Part shown: positions 32,721 to 45,100 of the stretch, piece after piece
How the letters are laid out: each line of letters begins with the position of its first letter
Position numbering within the stretch: the first letter of the stretch is position 1
Assembly (NCBI GenBank): GCA_958299035.1
Contig: CATQJL010000112.1
Coordinates: 86,694,636 to 86,758,635 of the forward strand
Source: Cylicocyclus nassatus
Lineage: Eukaryota > Nematoda > Chromadorea > Rhabditida > Strongylidae
Length of the DNA: 64,000 nucleotides
Direction: 5' to 3'
Made by a program: the position numbers and the translations under genes
Notes under the pieces: generated by a model
Databases searched by the model: none
Told to the model about the DNA's origin: nothing
Seen by the model: only the letters and a program-made list of their open reading frames with translations

Positions 32721-35507
32721 CTAAACTTTCATCATTCCTGCGTATATCTTCTCTTCCAAACCGCATTCATTTTCCCCACGAACCATACGGAAATATCCTC
32801 CTATAAAGAATGATTTTTCGGCTACGATCTATAAATGAATGAATTTTGCACCTACCATCTTCACCCCACGTCACACCCCAAGAATTAGCAAGAATCCAGT
32901 AATCAGTTCCGTTTTCGCTACCCCAACCTAAGAGCTTGACAGCATGGCTTCCGCTTCTCTCTCCGGCTAAGTGCTGAAATAATCGTAATGAAGCCTTTTC
33001 CTTGTCTAGCACAGATATTCTGACTCGATAGATTCCTCCTTTGTATAATTTGAAGTCTGCATAAGTGGTAAAGGCAGCTTGTACTGGACCATTTTTCATT
33101 ATTTCTTTCCTTATTTCTTTTTCGTCTTTGTCGGGACGGTATGCCGTGAGGCCTGCAAAGCTCTTATTTGAGAGTCAAACAAAATCAGCTACACTGCACT
33201 TACCATAATATTTGTCCTCAGGATACTTGATGTTGTAGCCTTGTTGACATATTGTTCGGCACTTTGGAGTTTCGTATTTCGTTGATGGACATTCTCCGTA
33301 GTAAGGCTGACCAGTTTTGTTGCCACACGGGTGGAATGAATATGGTTTGCATACGCCCTTCAAAGTATTTTTTGGTAATGAGAGATCACATATGAATCTT
33401 CGATGCTGAATTGTAGTATTATAGATGCTGCCAATGAGAGTACAAACAGCTACAGAAAGAATGAATCCAAAGGGGTTTGCGCGTGCTCATCAAGACAAAT
33501 ATTTTTACCCTCTCCCTGTACCGTCCTCCTGTGACAACGCCATGCTCTATCATATATGTCCAGGCTTTGAACGAGTAGCCACCGTTGCACCTAATTATCT
33601 TGACTTTTGTATATATCTGTGCAAAAAATCGACTTTTCAGCAAGCTATTTTTATAGAGCTTACCCATGACCGCAAAATTCTCCGCAACAGGCTAGAATAT
33701 CAGTGTCGGACATATGTACCTGAAATGCAGAAGTGTCTCAAATAACTTGCTTGCGTTATCTCCTCACATTTATGCGCCCATTCGACTGCACACATAGTCG
33801 ATCGCCCATTGTTTCTGCAGCGGATACTGCCCAGCACGAACCTCAAAAAGTTTTCTAGAATGCCGGTAGAGTAAATCTGAACTTGTTTGAAAGACTACCT
33901 ACCACACTTTGACTGGTCACGGATATAGGTGATTGATTTGCAGTTCGGCCACTGTTTACGCGCATCGAAGCTAAAATTTGACGGTGAGTGTCATAATATT
34001 AGTGCCGGAAAGGCAGCTCCTATAGATAGGATCTGAATCAAGATTTATACTCAATGCGGCGTGACTAACCTCTGGTGGCTGCTGAAAGGCGAATTTTGTG
34101 ACCTAATTAAGGCCGCTCGCGCCCGCGACGCAGTCTGCGTCTCTCCCGCCCGTCTCTCTGATCACTAACCTAGCCTTAATTAAGTCAAGAAGCCCCGCCT
34201 TCCAGCCGCCAAGTCAGTTAAGTCAAACGGTACATGCACGCTGACAAATACTGCAAAAATTGTTGATATTTCAAGCTTCTTTGATTTGCTAAATACGGAC
34301 TGCTGTTATGGCTCTCTTGTTTTGTAAGCTTTCTTGGGAAAAATACTTAATGGAGGTAGACAAAATCAAAATGTTGCTCAAATATGGAGATAAGAGAATA
34401 TTCTACAAATCTGCGGACATCGATTCTGTTGTGAATGAAATCAAAAAAACCTAACGATACGGTCAGAATGAAAGAAATTTCGTTCCGTTACCGTTCATTC
34501 ACTTTTTGAAGTCTGATATTCAAGCGTTTCATGCTCACGAATACTTACAAATCAGGTGGTTCCTCATCAGAATCCACTTTCACTATCGGTGCCTCATCTG
34601 GCATGTCTAAGTACTTGAAATCCATCAAATGTTTCATTCCTTCCTCAGCAGCGGGTGTTACCCCAACCTTAAGCTTTTGTTTTTTTATCCTTAGCAAATA
34701 TATGAGATTTAACCTTGAACAGCATTTGATGGGTCCGAACGTACTCTTCAAGATCAGCACCTCTGAGCTTCTCCGCTTCTTCTAGAAAATGCATTAGACA
34801 GCAATTTTTATTTTTCGGTAAAAGAATTTTTTGCTAGTCATGCCATCTATTAGGGTGTCTCATAATTTTTTACCGTTTTACTACAGCCGCCTTTTTTGTA
34901 TCTTTCCTTTATCTGATGTGGCTTGAATAATCATTTGATAGGGCAAAGCAAGCTCTACAAGGTGGCTATCAAGATTCTGCCCAAGTCGTATTCCACATGA
35001 AGTTTTGAGCTGAAATCTGATAGTTGTCGAAAACGAACTTTTCTGTCAAAAAGTGTATCTCTGCCCCAAAGTATCTAAAAATTTCCCCATTTATCCTAAC
35101 ATATGCTTGGTACATCGCTTATTCAGTTGTACACTTTCCAAATTTTTTCCATGGCTAGAAATAAAGAAAAAATGAATGAGGTAAAATGGCAAACTTCGCC
35201 CTTAGACGTCCTGTGCTTCTTCCACGCATGTGATCATATGGCTCATACATAAAGTACGATCATGTATTTGTATCCTTTAAAGGTGCCCCAGTTCTCGAGA
35301 AATACTGACATTTAGGGTAAAAATGGTAAAAAATACGAGACACTCTAATAAATATATTTTAACTCTGATTAGCGTGGAAATATATGCATCAAACGTGGGA
35401 AGTTCTTGGCAATCTTTTCAAAAATAATTTTATTGTTTCTTACCCAATGTGAGAATCTTTTCATCTCTCGTAAGCACAGCTTGAACGAGCAAAAGTATGA
35501 GTAACAT
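32721..35507 (-). CDS. Cathepsin B-like cysteine protease, complete (gene B)
   Basis: Eleven exons: 35507-35444, 34781-34714, 34667-34549, 33970-33903, 33841-33768, 33719-33664, 33590-33509, 33357-33204, 33152-33025, 32973-32856 and 32800-32721 (TAG), encoding 336 residues. Residues 1 to about 14 are the signal peptide ([13 protein letters not shown]), then a propeptide to about 83, then the mature enzyme from FDAR. Catalytic Cys109 (GSCWA), His281 ([11 protein letters not shown]) and Asn301 (ANSWG) are present, with [13 protein letters not shown] and an occluding-loop region ([10 protein letters not shown]). The length is usual for cathepsin B precursors. All introns are GT-AG, most 46-75 bp, and the phases close perfectly. 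It is likely an active secreted or lysosomal endopeptidase, in nematodes often digestive; tissue is not shown. A probable trans-splice acceptor precedes the ATG by 1 nt. A small MITE lies in intron 3. Confidence 0.93.
34074..34210. mobile_element. Small GC-rich MITE in intron 3 of gene B
   Basis: CTCTGGTGGCTGCTGAAAGGCG at the left and, inverted, GGCGGCTGGAAGGCG at the right, with ACCTAATTAAGG / CCTTAATTAAGT inside. GC-rich compared with the host intron. Non-coding. Confidence 0.5.
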
Positions 35508-35518
35508 CCTGAAATAAT
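35508..35518 (-). promoter_or_regulatory. Probable trans-splice acceptor of gene B
   Basis: On the minus strand ATTATTTCAG ends one base before the start codon at 35507. A consensus nematode 3' splice site at this position, with no upstream coding exon required, fits spliced-leader addition. Confidence 0.55.
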
Positions 35519-35749
35519 CGATACATGATAAAGGAAACCAAGGACTTCTTTATGTTTATAGATAGAATAGATTGAATGTGTCGCGTGACTGTTAGAAAAG
35601 CAAACATTCTTAACAAGATTAATACTATCTTTTTCTTGATATCTTGACATTTTCTTATCGACGACAGCTTGCTAATGTTACAAAAAGCATGTAGTTACAG
35701 CAAAAAAGTAACGAATTCTTATCAGCAATCATAGGAGTGATTTTGCCGA

Positions 35750-36098
35750 AGGCAGTGTCCACCCAGATTTTCGACTCCCATGTTTTGGTCGTTTCGATGG
35801 CTTTTCCTGTCCCTGATTCCGAATATTAAGTCGAGAATGCGCGAAAATCCCCACAATCCCCGTCGCGGAGAACCCGCAGGCTGCTCTCAAACGGTGAGTG
35901 GATCAACGCGCGCTGACGGGCGGGCATTACTGGAGGGGGCGGGCTGACTTGAGGTCCTCATATCTTTTCGCTATTTCGAAGGAATTTTCTCGCTTCCGAA
36001 TCGATATTTTACGCCGCGACTTTGGCGTTGGTTTAATAGGGAGCCCTACTAACGTCTGCCAAGAGCTCAATACCTCTAACTTAGGGTGGAAGGTGCCT
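35750..36098. mobile_element. TTAA-type MITE (GTCCACCCAGATT family), old copy
   Basis: Left AGGCAGTGTCCACCCAGATT and right ACTTAGGGTGGAAGGTGCCT match the ends of 41682-42038. The target copies have decayed. It sits 243 bp upstream of the gene B start codon, so it may be part of its 5' regulatory region. Confidence 0.7.
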
Positions 36099-36465
36099 TC
36101 AAGGTACGATAAATCGTATTTTCATGAGCAACATCTTAGGCTATCAAAACTTGTATACAAAAAACTATCAGGATTTGAAACTTGTCTTAAGTTAAAATTC
36201 ACACCACCGAGATTGGGTATAAGCGTCATCAGCAAAAAGAAAATTTTGAGCTTTCTCGAACCGTGCAAAAGAAATGTTTCACTCACTCTATCACTCAGAA
36301 ACGGAGAGGGCGGTGTGGATTCGTGCTCACAAAAATATAATTTCCGCATAACCTTTTTGGCAGAGGAAGTCGAAATGTGAGGAAGTGGAGACGTTAAGAC
36401 GTCATCGCAATCCGTCGGTAATATTTTGTGCCAAACTTTGTTTCCACTGCCATGATCCATACATA

Positions 36466-37143
36466 TACAGGGTGTCCCAAAAGTAAGTACACACTTTTCA
36501 ATCGTCAATATCTCTCTTCCCAATGGGTCTTTATTTGCCATTCAAGTACCATTCTGTAGAGGGGGCTTCAACTTAGGTTTATAGTATCGATCGAAACACC
36601 GATCGCTCTTCGTTACTGTAGGATTACGGTAAGAACTTCCAGCATGTGACACCATTGTGAAATATGCATCTGAAAATTTCTGCAAAAAATTTGAAAAATT
36701 GTCTACTAGGGTTTTCGCGCACGCTGATTTCACCACACAACTTTTACTAGTGTTTTCAACTTTTTTGGCGGTGTAATCACATTTCTGACAAGTACTAGGA
36801 ATACGGTTATTACGGTTCACCCGGGATAACTTGAGAAAGAAGCATTACAGTAAAGCGGAAATTCCAAATTCGAAATCAGCGGTTCCCACTGCCGTAGTAT
36901 AGGAATTGTTTGGCTTGTTTGGTTTTGTTCCGAGGCAGAATATGGCCTCCAATGGGCCAAAATTCTTGTCGAAGTTCGTACGGTAATCCTACAGTAACGA
37001 AGAATGATCGGTGATTCGCTCGATACTATGAATCTAAGTTGAAGCCTTCTCTACAGAATGGTACTTAAATGGAAGAAAAAGACACAATGGGAAGAGAGAT
37101 ATAACAATTGAAAGGTGTGTACTTAATTTTGGGACACCCTGTA
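36466..37143. mobile_element. Mariner-like MITE (ACAGGGTGTCCCAAAA family)
   Basis: Ends TACAGGGTGTCCCAAAA and the inverted TTTTGGGACACCCTGTA lie between TA at 36464-36465 and 37144-37145. The arms stay inverted for about 180 bp (AGTACCATTCTGTAGAG..., TTCGTTACTGTAGGATTACGG). 678 bp, non-coding. Relatives: 16836, 25385 and about 38870-38945. Confidence 0.85.
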
Positions 37144-38049
37144 TATAGCACAGTGTTTGTAAATGTGTCAGCTAGTGTCTGCTTTATAGAAACTTTTGTG
37201 GATTAGCAGAAATCTTTTCAACCTGCTTTCCCATTTTTGTGTAAACAACAACAGTAGATCTCATTTCCATCTCGCGAGTATGCGAGCGAACAGAAGCAGA
37301 GCGAAATTCTTTTGCAAAACTAAGAATTCTCTCGATTTGGATGTTGGCTAAGGCAAAACCGAACACGCCTCACTAGTTAATATGGATAGCTATAAGAATG
37401 TGCAAGTGACTTGCTTATTCTTGCAGATAATTGAAATAAATTCTAAAATTTTTGAAAATTCAAATTCCTTGTAAAAAGTTCCGGGGCGTTTATAAACCCG
37501 CGAAAATTTTGAGAAGCACCCTATGTTGCGGCTCGGTGTGCTCACCTCACCCAGGGCTCGTCCGCCTGACTACACAACTCCCTACTCCAGGACATACCGC
37601 TTCGGCGCTAATGTGCACCCTAGCGCGTCTACTCGACGCCGACACCCCCAGACCCGTATGATACAAATATCACGCATTCGACTAGTCCAGATTACATTTA
37701 TCTATACATACACAAAATAACAAGTTACAAAAAACTGCTAAAACAGCTAAAAACTACCAGAACTCCTAAAACTACTACTTTAGGACCAAAAAGAATAGGC
37801 ACGGGAAGAGCCGCCTCGTCCCGTGCTGCCGATGCCTGATGGTGATTAACTCCAACAAGTAGTTCCGGGTTCTCCGATGGGTCAACCCGCAAGCCCTTAG
37901 CCCTGCCGGGACAGTGTAGCCCCTCTCCACTTCCGCAATCCTTTCCTACTACTCTTCAAACTACAATACTAAGCTGCGCGTCTCCAAACACAAAAAGATT
38001 GTCAAACGCTCTACCGCTCGAAATCGTCGATCATCTGCGGGAGCTACTG
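37144..38049. other. Intergenic, GC-rich patch
   Basis: 37500-37990 is more GC-rich than its surroundings but no open frame has domain support. It may be decayed transposon sequence linked to the inverted repeat that starts at 38050. Confidence 0.3.
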
Positions 38050-38240
38050 GAGGCGGAGGGACCGTAGATTCGCCCGCAGGAACGATTACTTTTGGATTGG
38101 AGCAGGAATCCTCCGTAGAGCACCTTACTCTTCCAACGCTGAATTTGAGGATGCGCCTGCCAAATAACTCAATGTTGCGTCTTGCAACTCTACTACTGCA
38201 ATTCTAATCTCCGTATCAAGCTTGTCGAGCCACTTTCTCT
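38050..38240 (+). repeat. Inverted repeat arm, left
   Basis: About 190 bp, nearly identical to the reverse complement of 39674-39863 (it contains CGTAGATTCGCCCGCAGGAA and GAGCCACTTTCTCTG). A truncated GCGTCCAGGCAAATCTGG MITE end follows at once (38241-38290). Confidence 0.75.
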
Positions 38241-38484
38241 GAAAGCGGCGTCCAGGCAAATCTGGACAAATGGGTATCGCCAGCGGAAACTGATTTTGGG
38301 AAACCGCGCAGAGTTACAGCATGTGATGAGTTACCCAAGCTCTAAGTTTCCATTACTATCAGCATCAAGTACAAAATTCTTCGTTAATGCGGTTTGAATT
38401 TCTACATAAAAGTTTGATTTGCCTTTTCCTCTTCTCTTTAGTAAATATCACTTTTTCGATCTGGACAACGGTCTCCTTTCGGCT

Positions 38485-38700
38485 TCAGTGAATGCCTTGA
38501 CTATTGGGGAGTCTGCCTATAAGCGAAATTCTTGCAAAAAAAGGTGGCACTAGGAAACCAATCTGTACCAGCTTCTTAACATCGTAGTTTGTCTCTGATT
38601 GTGAATGTTGCGCACTGATCAGCGGTTGATCGTCGTCTTCGTCCAAGATTTGTTCTTTTGTGCTTTTGTCAAAGTCAAATCGCTGTGTTGAGAAAATTTC
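38485..38700 (-). other. Exon-like acidic open stretch
   Basis: On the minus strand, after a TTCTCAACACAG acceptor, an open stretch reads RFDFDKSTKEQILDEDDD and onward to a stop at 38485. The composition is protein-like but no start exon or homologue is recognised. It could be an exon of an unknown gene or chance. Confidence 0.2.
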
Positions 38701-39673
38701 AGGTACGAAGGTAAGGAGATAAATAAATATTAACCATGTTGACAGCTTATTGTCGAGGTTGTTATTCTTTTTAATGATATGCACATGCCTAGTTTACAGT
38801 GCATGAGCATAAATGGTCTTCGATCTTGAGAAGTGGTTTTTTTTAACTCCGTCAAATTTGTACAGCCCTCTTCAAAAGGACATGAAGGCAAGAGAGTTAC
38901 TAACGATCATACAGTGTGCACATTATTTTGGGACACGCTGTAGATTTTTGTCACCATACATAATGCTGCTTGGACCTGAAAGGCTAATTCAAGTATCAGA
39001 TGCATAGAGCTTTCCTCAGAAATGTAAGCGAGGAAAAAGACCACTGAACTTCATTTTTCAAAGCTCGCCAAGAATATAAGTTTGCAAAAGAATCTGAAAT
39101 GCTGATGCTTAGGTTTTACGACTTAGTTTGTCGAAAATATAGCACCATTAACCGAGACCGTTTGCAATAAGAATTGCAAAGTCACCTTCAACAAACTTGA
39201 ACTATGACTCCAGTTTTCATGTCGGCCCTTGCAGTGTTTCAGATTTACAAGAACATGATAAAATGACAAAAGGAGAATAATTCTACAATAGGCCTGAATG
39301 ATTCAAGTAAATCTGAAATACTACACAAATCATGGCAGAGCTTGACTGTGAAATGTTCTCTTTTTCGGAGCAATAAAGCGCTGCGATGTATTTTTTATTC
39401 CGCATGCTTTAGTGTTTATGCATTGAATTGCGATGCCCTCATAAAATCAATCTTCGTTCCACGTTTATCTGGAAGATAGTTTGATAATAATGCACACTAC
39501 TTGCACAAATTTGTTGCCAATTCAAATATTCTCGAATAGATTTCTGTTGCCAAGCATAACACTAGAAGAAGTCCGCTCAAATGACAGACGCGGCAAGAGC
39601 GTCTGCAAAAGTGTTAGCCGTAATTGAGTACATCCCAGCGCGCTTCATGATATAAGTCAGTGCATATCACGAC

Positions 39674-39863
39674 CAGAGAAAGTGGCTCGACAAGCTTGAT
39701 ACGGAGATTAGAGTTGCAGTAGTAGAGTTGCAAGACGCAACACTGAGTTATTTGGCAGGCGCATCCTCAAATTCAGCGTTGGAAGAGTAAGGTGCTCTAC
39801 GGAGGATTCCTGCCACAATCCAAAAGTAATCGTTCCTGCGGGCGAATCTACGGTCCCTCCTGG
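39674..39863 (-). repeat. Inverted repeat arm, right
   Basis: Inverted partner of 38050-38240. The 1.4 kb between the arms contains a mariner-like end remnant (about 38870-38945) and no recognised gene, so the pair may be the ends of an unknown element or two insertions in opposite orientation. Confidence 0.75.
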
Positions 39864-41681
39864 AGGCGCTGCCAGCGGGTTGATATCATTAAAAATCAAT
39901 AATGAACGAAGCTCGAAGAGGCGTAGACCTCAGCCTGCGCGCCCTAATATACCCTGAGACTTGGCAACGCGCCCAGCAGGAGAGGTCTTGGTGCGAAATT
40001 GATAGCGCGCCAAGTAACGCGATAGCTAGCGCTCCCGGCCTCCTGTTTCGAAGAGTGGCTTGCATCGCAAGCCGCGACACCCTAAAAAAATTTTTGGAAT
40101 ATGTGGCTTTAGCCAAGCGCCTTCCATTACAAATCTTGGGACTGCCACTGAAATAAACGTGTATGAGTAGGACGCAATAAAACTCACGGTACTGCGTGGC
40201 TCCGTGGTGAGTGGTTCTCGAATCGAAAGAATTAATGGTCAGCTTTCCGGACAAATTCTTGGTTTTCGTATTTGCCATAACCCTTTGAATATATGTGTTG
40301 CTTCATCACTCAAAAGTGCACATTCTTATGGTAGGATGCCTTATTTATTCTGTCGCCCACTTCTGCTTCCCACTAACTCGAGGGATACTCGCCCTTTTTA
40401 TACCGTCGACATCACTCCTAAAACGCACAGTACGGATCTCGGTAAGTGCCTGCAAATGAGGGACCCATACTGCGTATAATCTATCTTAACAACTCATGTA
40501 AATTAGGTAGCGGACTTTCGAACGATTATTGCATTGCCAGCTGGGTGGTTACGTAAAGAGTCACGATATAATTCCATTTTTACAATGCATTTTTTGTGTC
40601 CAAATCTTGTAAAGTCTTCAGTTTTCAACGTAAACCTACTAATTAACTGCAGTTCTTAGTTTATAACAATTTTCGCCTTGTCCCTTCAGCAGATTTTTGA
40701 ATACCACAGAATTGCAGTTTATCAATCTTCAGTGTATTTTTGTTCCGTCATTTTTTCACTATTCTACTTTCTTTCCTATGAATCTGCTGAGTTCAGAAAT
40801 GAGTAGTGATTTTTTGCGAAGATTTCATTTTGATATTTCCAGCGAGTTCTGGATAAATGCTGTAGATTTTTTCATTCCTTCTGAGAAAAGGAACGAAACG
40901 AAGATTAGAAAAAGACTCTCGTCATATGAAAAGTGAGTTAAATTTAAGACGAAAGCGAGTATACCTGATCAATGACTTTACATTAAAAAAGTCGTTGTGA
41001 ACATGAATACGAATGCGTTCATCAAATGTCAGGCTAAGGCCAGGAATATCACAAGCAAGCTCTTACATCACAGCGGTACTCTTCATTGTCCAGTCTGCCT
41101 TCAATCCAGTCATGAGTCGATAAAAATTCTGATAATTTGCTCAGAAGTCCTGACATCACATGCAAATATCTTGAATAGCGCTGCATTGAGGCACTCTCAC
41201 ACTGACAAACGTGCACTGCCTGTAAAGTCTCGATCGTAAAGAAAACTTTGACTAATCGCTGAATGACCAGCTTATTGTTTAAAATAGCACTGAAATGACA
41301 CGTAACAGTAGATAACGACCTTAGCTTGCAAAGAGGCCTCATACAAGCCGATTGCAACTTCTGTGATCCTCCGATCATTACTGTACTAATTCGATATGTG
41401 CATTTCCAAGCATGGTGTTATATAGCTCATTTACCGAGGGAGGAAGAAAGCGGACGAGGAGAGTGCAAGCCTATGGGTCCTTTATATTCAACATAGGGTC
41501 CGAGTCCTTTATTTTTTATGTTACTAATCAGTGCACGACTTTTTTGTAATTTTTGCTCCTGAAAACGGTACGCGCCGTTCTCTTTTGCTCGCTTCAACTC
41601 GGTATCACGGCATACGCATCTGCATCTGTTGCGCATCATAACGGTTGAGATTAGACGTAATATTTCTCAAGTAATAATTAA
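39864..41681. other. Intergenic between genes D and B, nothing firm
   Basis: An open stretch at 40690-40934 on the plus strand (with an MNLLSSEMSSDFLRRF segment) ends beside a GTGAGT donor-like site and could be an exon, but no domain is recognised. Nothing else is supported. Confidence 0.3.
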
Positions 41682-42038
41682 AGGCACCGTCCACCCAGAT
41701 TCTCGACTTCCAGGTTTTTGTCGTTTCAGGGCCTTCTCATGTTCTTGATTCCAAATATGAAGTCGAGAATCCGCGAAAACCCCGACAATTCCCATTCCGG
41801 GGAGCCTACAGGCCGGCTTTCCAGAACGGTGATTGGATGAGCGCGCACAAATGGGCGGGCATGGATGGGGAGGGGCGGGCATGGATGGAGGTCCTCGTGC
41901 ATCTTCGCTATTCCGAAGCGATTTCCTCGCTTCCAAAGCGGCATTTTGCGCCGCGACTTGGGCATTGGCTTGATAGGAGGTCCTACTGTTATATGCTGCC
42001 AAAAGCTCAACACCCTCAACTTAGGGTGGACGGTGCCT
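41682..42038. mobile_element. TTAA-target MITE (GTCCACCCAGATT family)
   Basis: Ends AGGCACCGTCCACCCAGATT and the inverted AGGGTGGACGGTGCCT are flanked by TTAA (41678-41681 and 42039-42042). It lies about 100 bp downstream of the gene D stop codon and may fall in its 3' UTR. Confidence 0.85.
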
Positions 42039-42142
42039 TTAAGGAGTATTTCTGGAGCTGTTGCAACGAACAAATCTTGAACCTTTATTGATCACGCTTA
42101 TGTTGAATATCTCACGAAATTCAGACATATCTTCGAGTTAGT

Positions 42143-45100
42143 CTAGTAGAACATTCCTGCAGTTGTGTCATTTTCCATGTTGCATTCATTCACTCCGCGT
42201 AGCATGCGGAAGTAGCCCCCTTAAGAAAATGCACTTCAAAAACCATGCCTGCTCATTAAAAATCTTCCTACCGTTCTCTCCCCACTTCTTTCCCCATGAG
42301 TTGGCGAGAAGCCAATATTTTTCTCCATTTTCAACACCCCAGCCAAGAAGCTTGACGGCATGTCCTCCCGAAAAACTGCCTGCGGTATGCTGAAAACATT
42401 CAACCAAGGTTTATCCTACCCTTATAGTTGTCGCGGCTTGAAGCTATAAAGTTCGTAAAGAGTATTAGCCTGTCGAGAAAATAATGTCACATCACACATT
42501 ACCGCGACAGAGTCAACATTTGAAGAAGTGAGTGTTGCAGCATTCGTTAAAGCGAAGCAAGTCAGCTCAAAATTTTAGCCAAATTTTTGCACATTTATCC
42601 GTCGAGTTTGGCATCTCGCCTATCAGTTAATAGTGATTTGGTGTATCGTAAGCATTTCTAAATTAAGAAATTCAATGACTGCCTCTCGATTTTATGTGAT
42701 AGGGTTGTGAAAGATAATACACTTATATTTGAGTTAGTATTGTTCTTGCGTTGCAGCCATCTGCAAGTAATAACAATTTGCGCCCTACGGCAAATTTTTA
42801 GGCACACTCGCGCAATTCCCAAATATTTCTCAAAAATTTTGGCATAAACTAGCGTGGCATTTTGCGCTATCAATGAATAATTAGAAAAGGTCACTAACAA
42901 TACAGTTAGATACGTTGAACGACGCAGAATGATTTCAGGCAGCTGTGATGTCACCAAACATTATCGAATTTGACTACTGTTGTATAGTTGTAACGAACAG
43001 AAATTTTCGCCGAATGAACGAATATCGAATAATCAATTTTTTAAAATTTTTCGAACGAATGAATATCGAATAATTGGTTTTCGAAAATTTTTCGAACGAA
43101 TGAATATCGAATATTTGATTTTCGAAAATTCTTCGAATGAACGAATATTATTCGACTTTAGTTTTTCATTTTATTCGAATTTGAACATTCGAATATTGGC
43201 ACATTCCAAAATTCGAATGAACGAATACTTGAATAACCGAATTCGATCGAATATTTGACTAATTTTGAATGAATGTTCGAATATTATTCGAATTTTTGAA
43301 TGCAATATTCGAATATTCGAATATTCGAATAATCATCTTTTAAAACTACTCGAATGAACGAATATTCGAATAAACTTTTTTTTTAAAACCCCGCGAATGA
43401 ACGAATATTCGAATAAGTCATTTTTCGAAATCGTCGAATGAACGAATTATTCGAATATAGGCCTTTTTCATTTATTCGACTATTCGAATAATCGAATAAA
43501 TGGACTTTCTCAAATATTCGACTATTCGAATATTCGAATAGTCGAATATTTCGAATAAATTATTCGAACACGAATATTCGGTGCTAACTATATACTGTTG
43601 ACTGCAGCCTTTGCCAGGAAATGTAGGACTGATTTGGCTAGAATCTTTGTAAATTAGGGTTGAATTTTGCAGCGCAGCATACCTTGAATCATCCCAAAAG
43701 CTTTTGCTCCGCAACATTCGCAACTCGGGAAGTCGAAGTATTAGTTTGGCACATAAGTTGCAATTTTTTTATAACTTTTGTCTATCTAAACGTAGCGCAT
43801 TCATTTTCTGGCAATATAAAATTACTAGCTGGCTTACCCGGCTCCGCCGTATCCGGACCAAACTTGGCACACATACACTTCGGGCCCCGGCGGGTGTCAC
43901 AGTCCACTTTTCGTTATCGATCGATGTCGATTTTACCGATTTTTATCGATTTTTTTGCAGAGTTCACCTACAGGGCTAGGAGTTGGCACAGGGGGGGAAG
44001 TGAGCATGGGGATTCCGAATACAACATTAGTTTTCAGGATCGTCCATTACTTTTATCGATTTTATCGATTTTTTTTGTAAAGTTTGACCTGCGGGGCTGG
44101 GAGTTTGCACAGGGGGGTAATCGAGCATGCTGATTACGAACACAATATTAGTTTTCAGGATCGTTCATTACTTTTATCGATTTTATCGATTTTTTTTGTA
44201 AAGTTTGACCTGCGGGGCTGGGAGTTTGCACAGGGGGTAATCGAGCATGCAGATTACGAACACAATATTAGTTTTCAGGATCGTCCATTACTTTTTCGAT
44301 TTTATCGATTTTTTGAAAATTTGAGCTAGGGGGCTGGAATTTGGCACAGGAGTGTAATCGAGCATGCTGATCACCCCCCTTGGGGGTGATCAGCATGCTC
44401 GATTACCCCCCTGTGCCAACTCCCAGCCCCCTAGCTCAAACTTTGCAAAAAAATCGATAAAATCGATAATAGTAATCGATAATCCCGAAAACCAATATTG
44501 TATTCGGAATCTCCATGCACGATTACCCCCCTGTGCCAACTCCCAGCCCCGTAGGTGAACTCAGCAAAAAAATCGATAAAAATCGATAAAATCGATATCG
44601 ATCGATGACGAAAAGTAGCCTATGACACCCGCCGGGGCCCGTAGTGTATGTGTGCCAAGTTTGGTCCGGATCGGTTCAGAAATGGAATTTTCTATTCGGA
44701 ACATACGTACACACAGACAGACAGACAGACAGACAGACATACAGACAGACATACAGACAGACAAACAGACATTCAGCTTTATATATAAGATGATGTAAAC
44801 TGCAAATGCAGATATTTTGCCGAATTTTGCCATCTTATGTAAGAATTACGGTAGCTTTACGGTGTTGGGAATCGGATTGCGTCAGATTTTGCTGAAACTT
44901 GGCCTATGGGGTTATTCTACATACTGATCACAAAAATGAGACCGTTTCGCATGAAAACGCCTCTCTCGTAAGGTCAAGGAATAAATTCAATCTGAGCGGC
45001 AAATAAATATGATGTTCGTGTTCACCGGGATTACCATATTGTGCAAAGCTTAAGTGAATTCTGCGGTTCTTGGTTACTGACAGATTGCCTTCCAAACTTG

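Noticed and set aside
35898..36541. 160- and 139-codon open frames on opposite strands
   Set aside because: They lie across a TTAA-type MITE and adjacent non-coding DNA and have no domain or exon signals.
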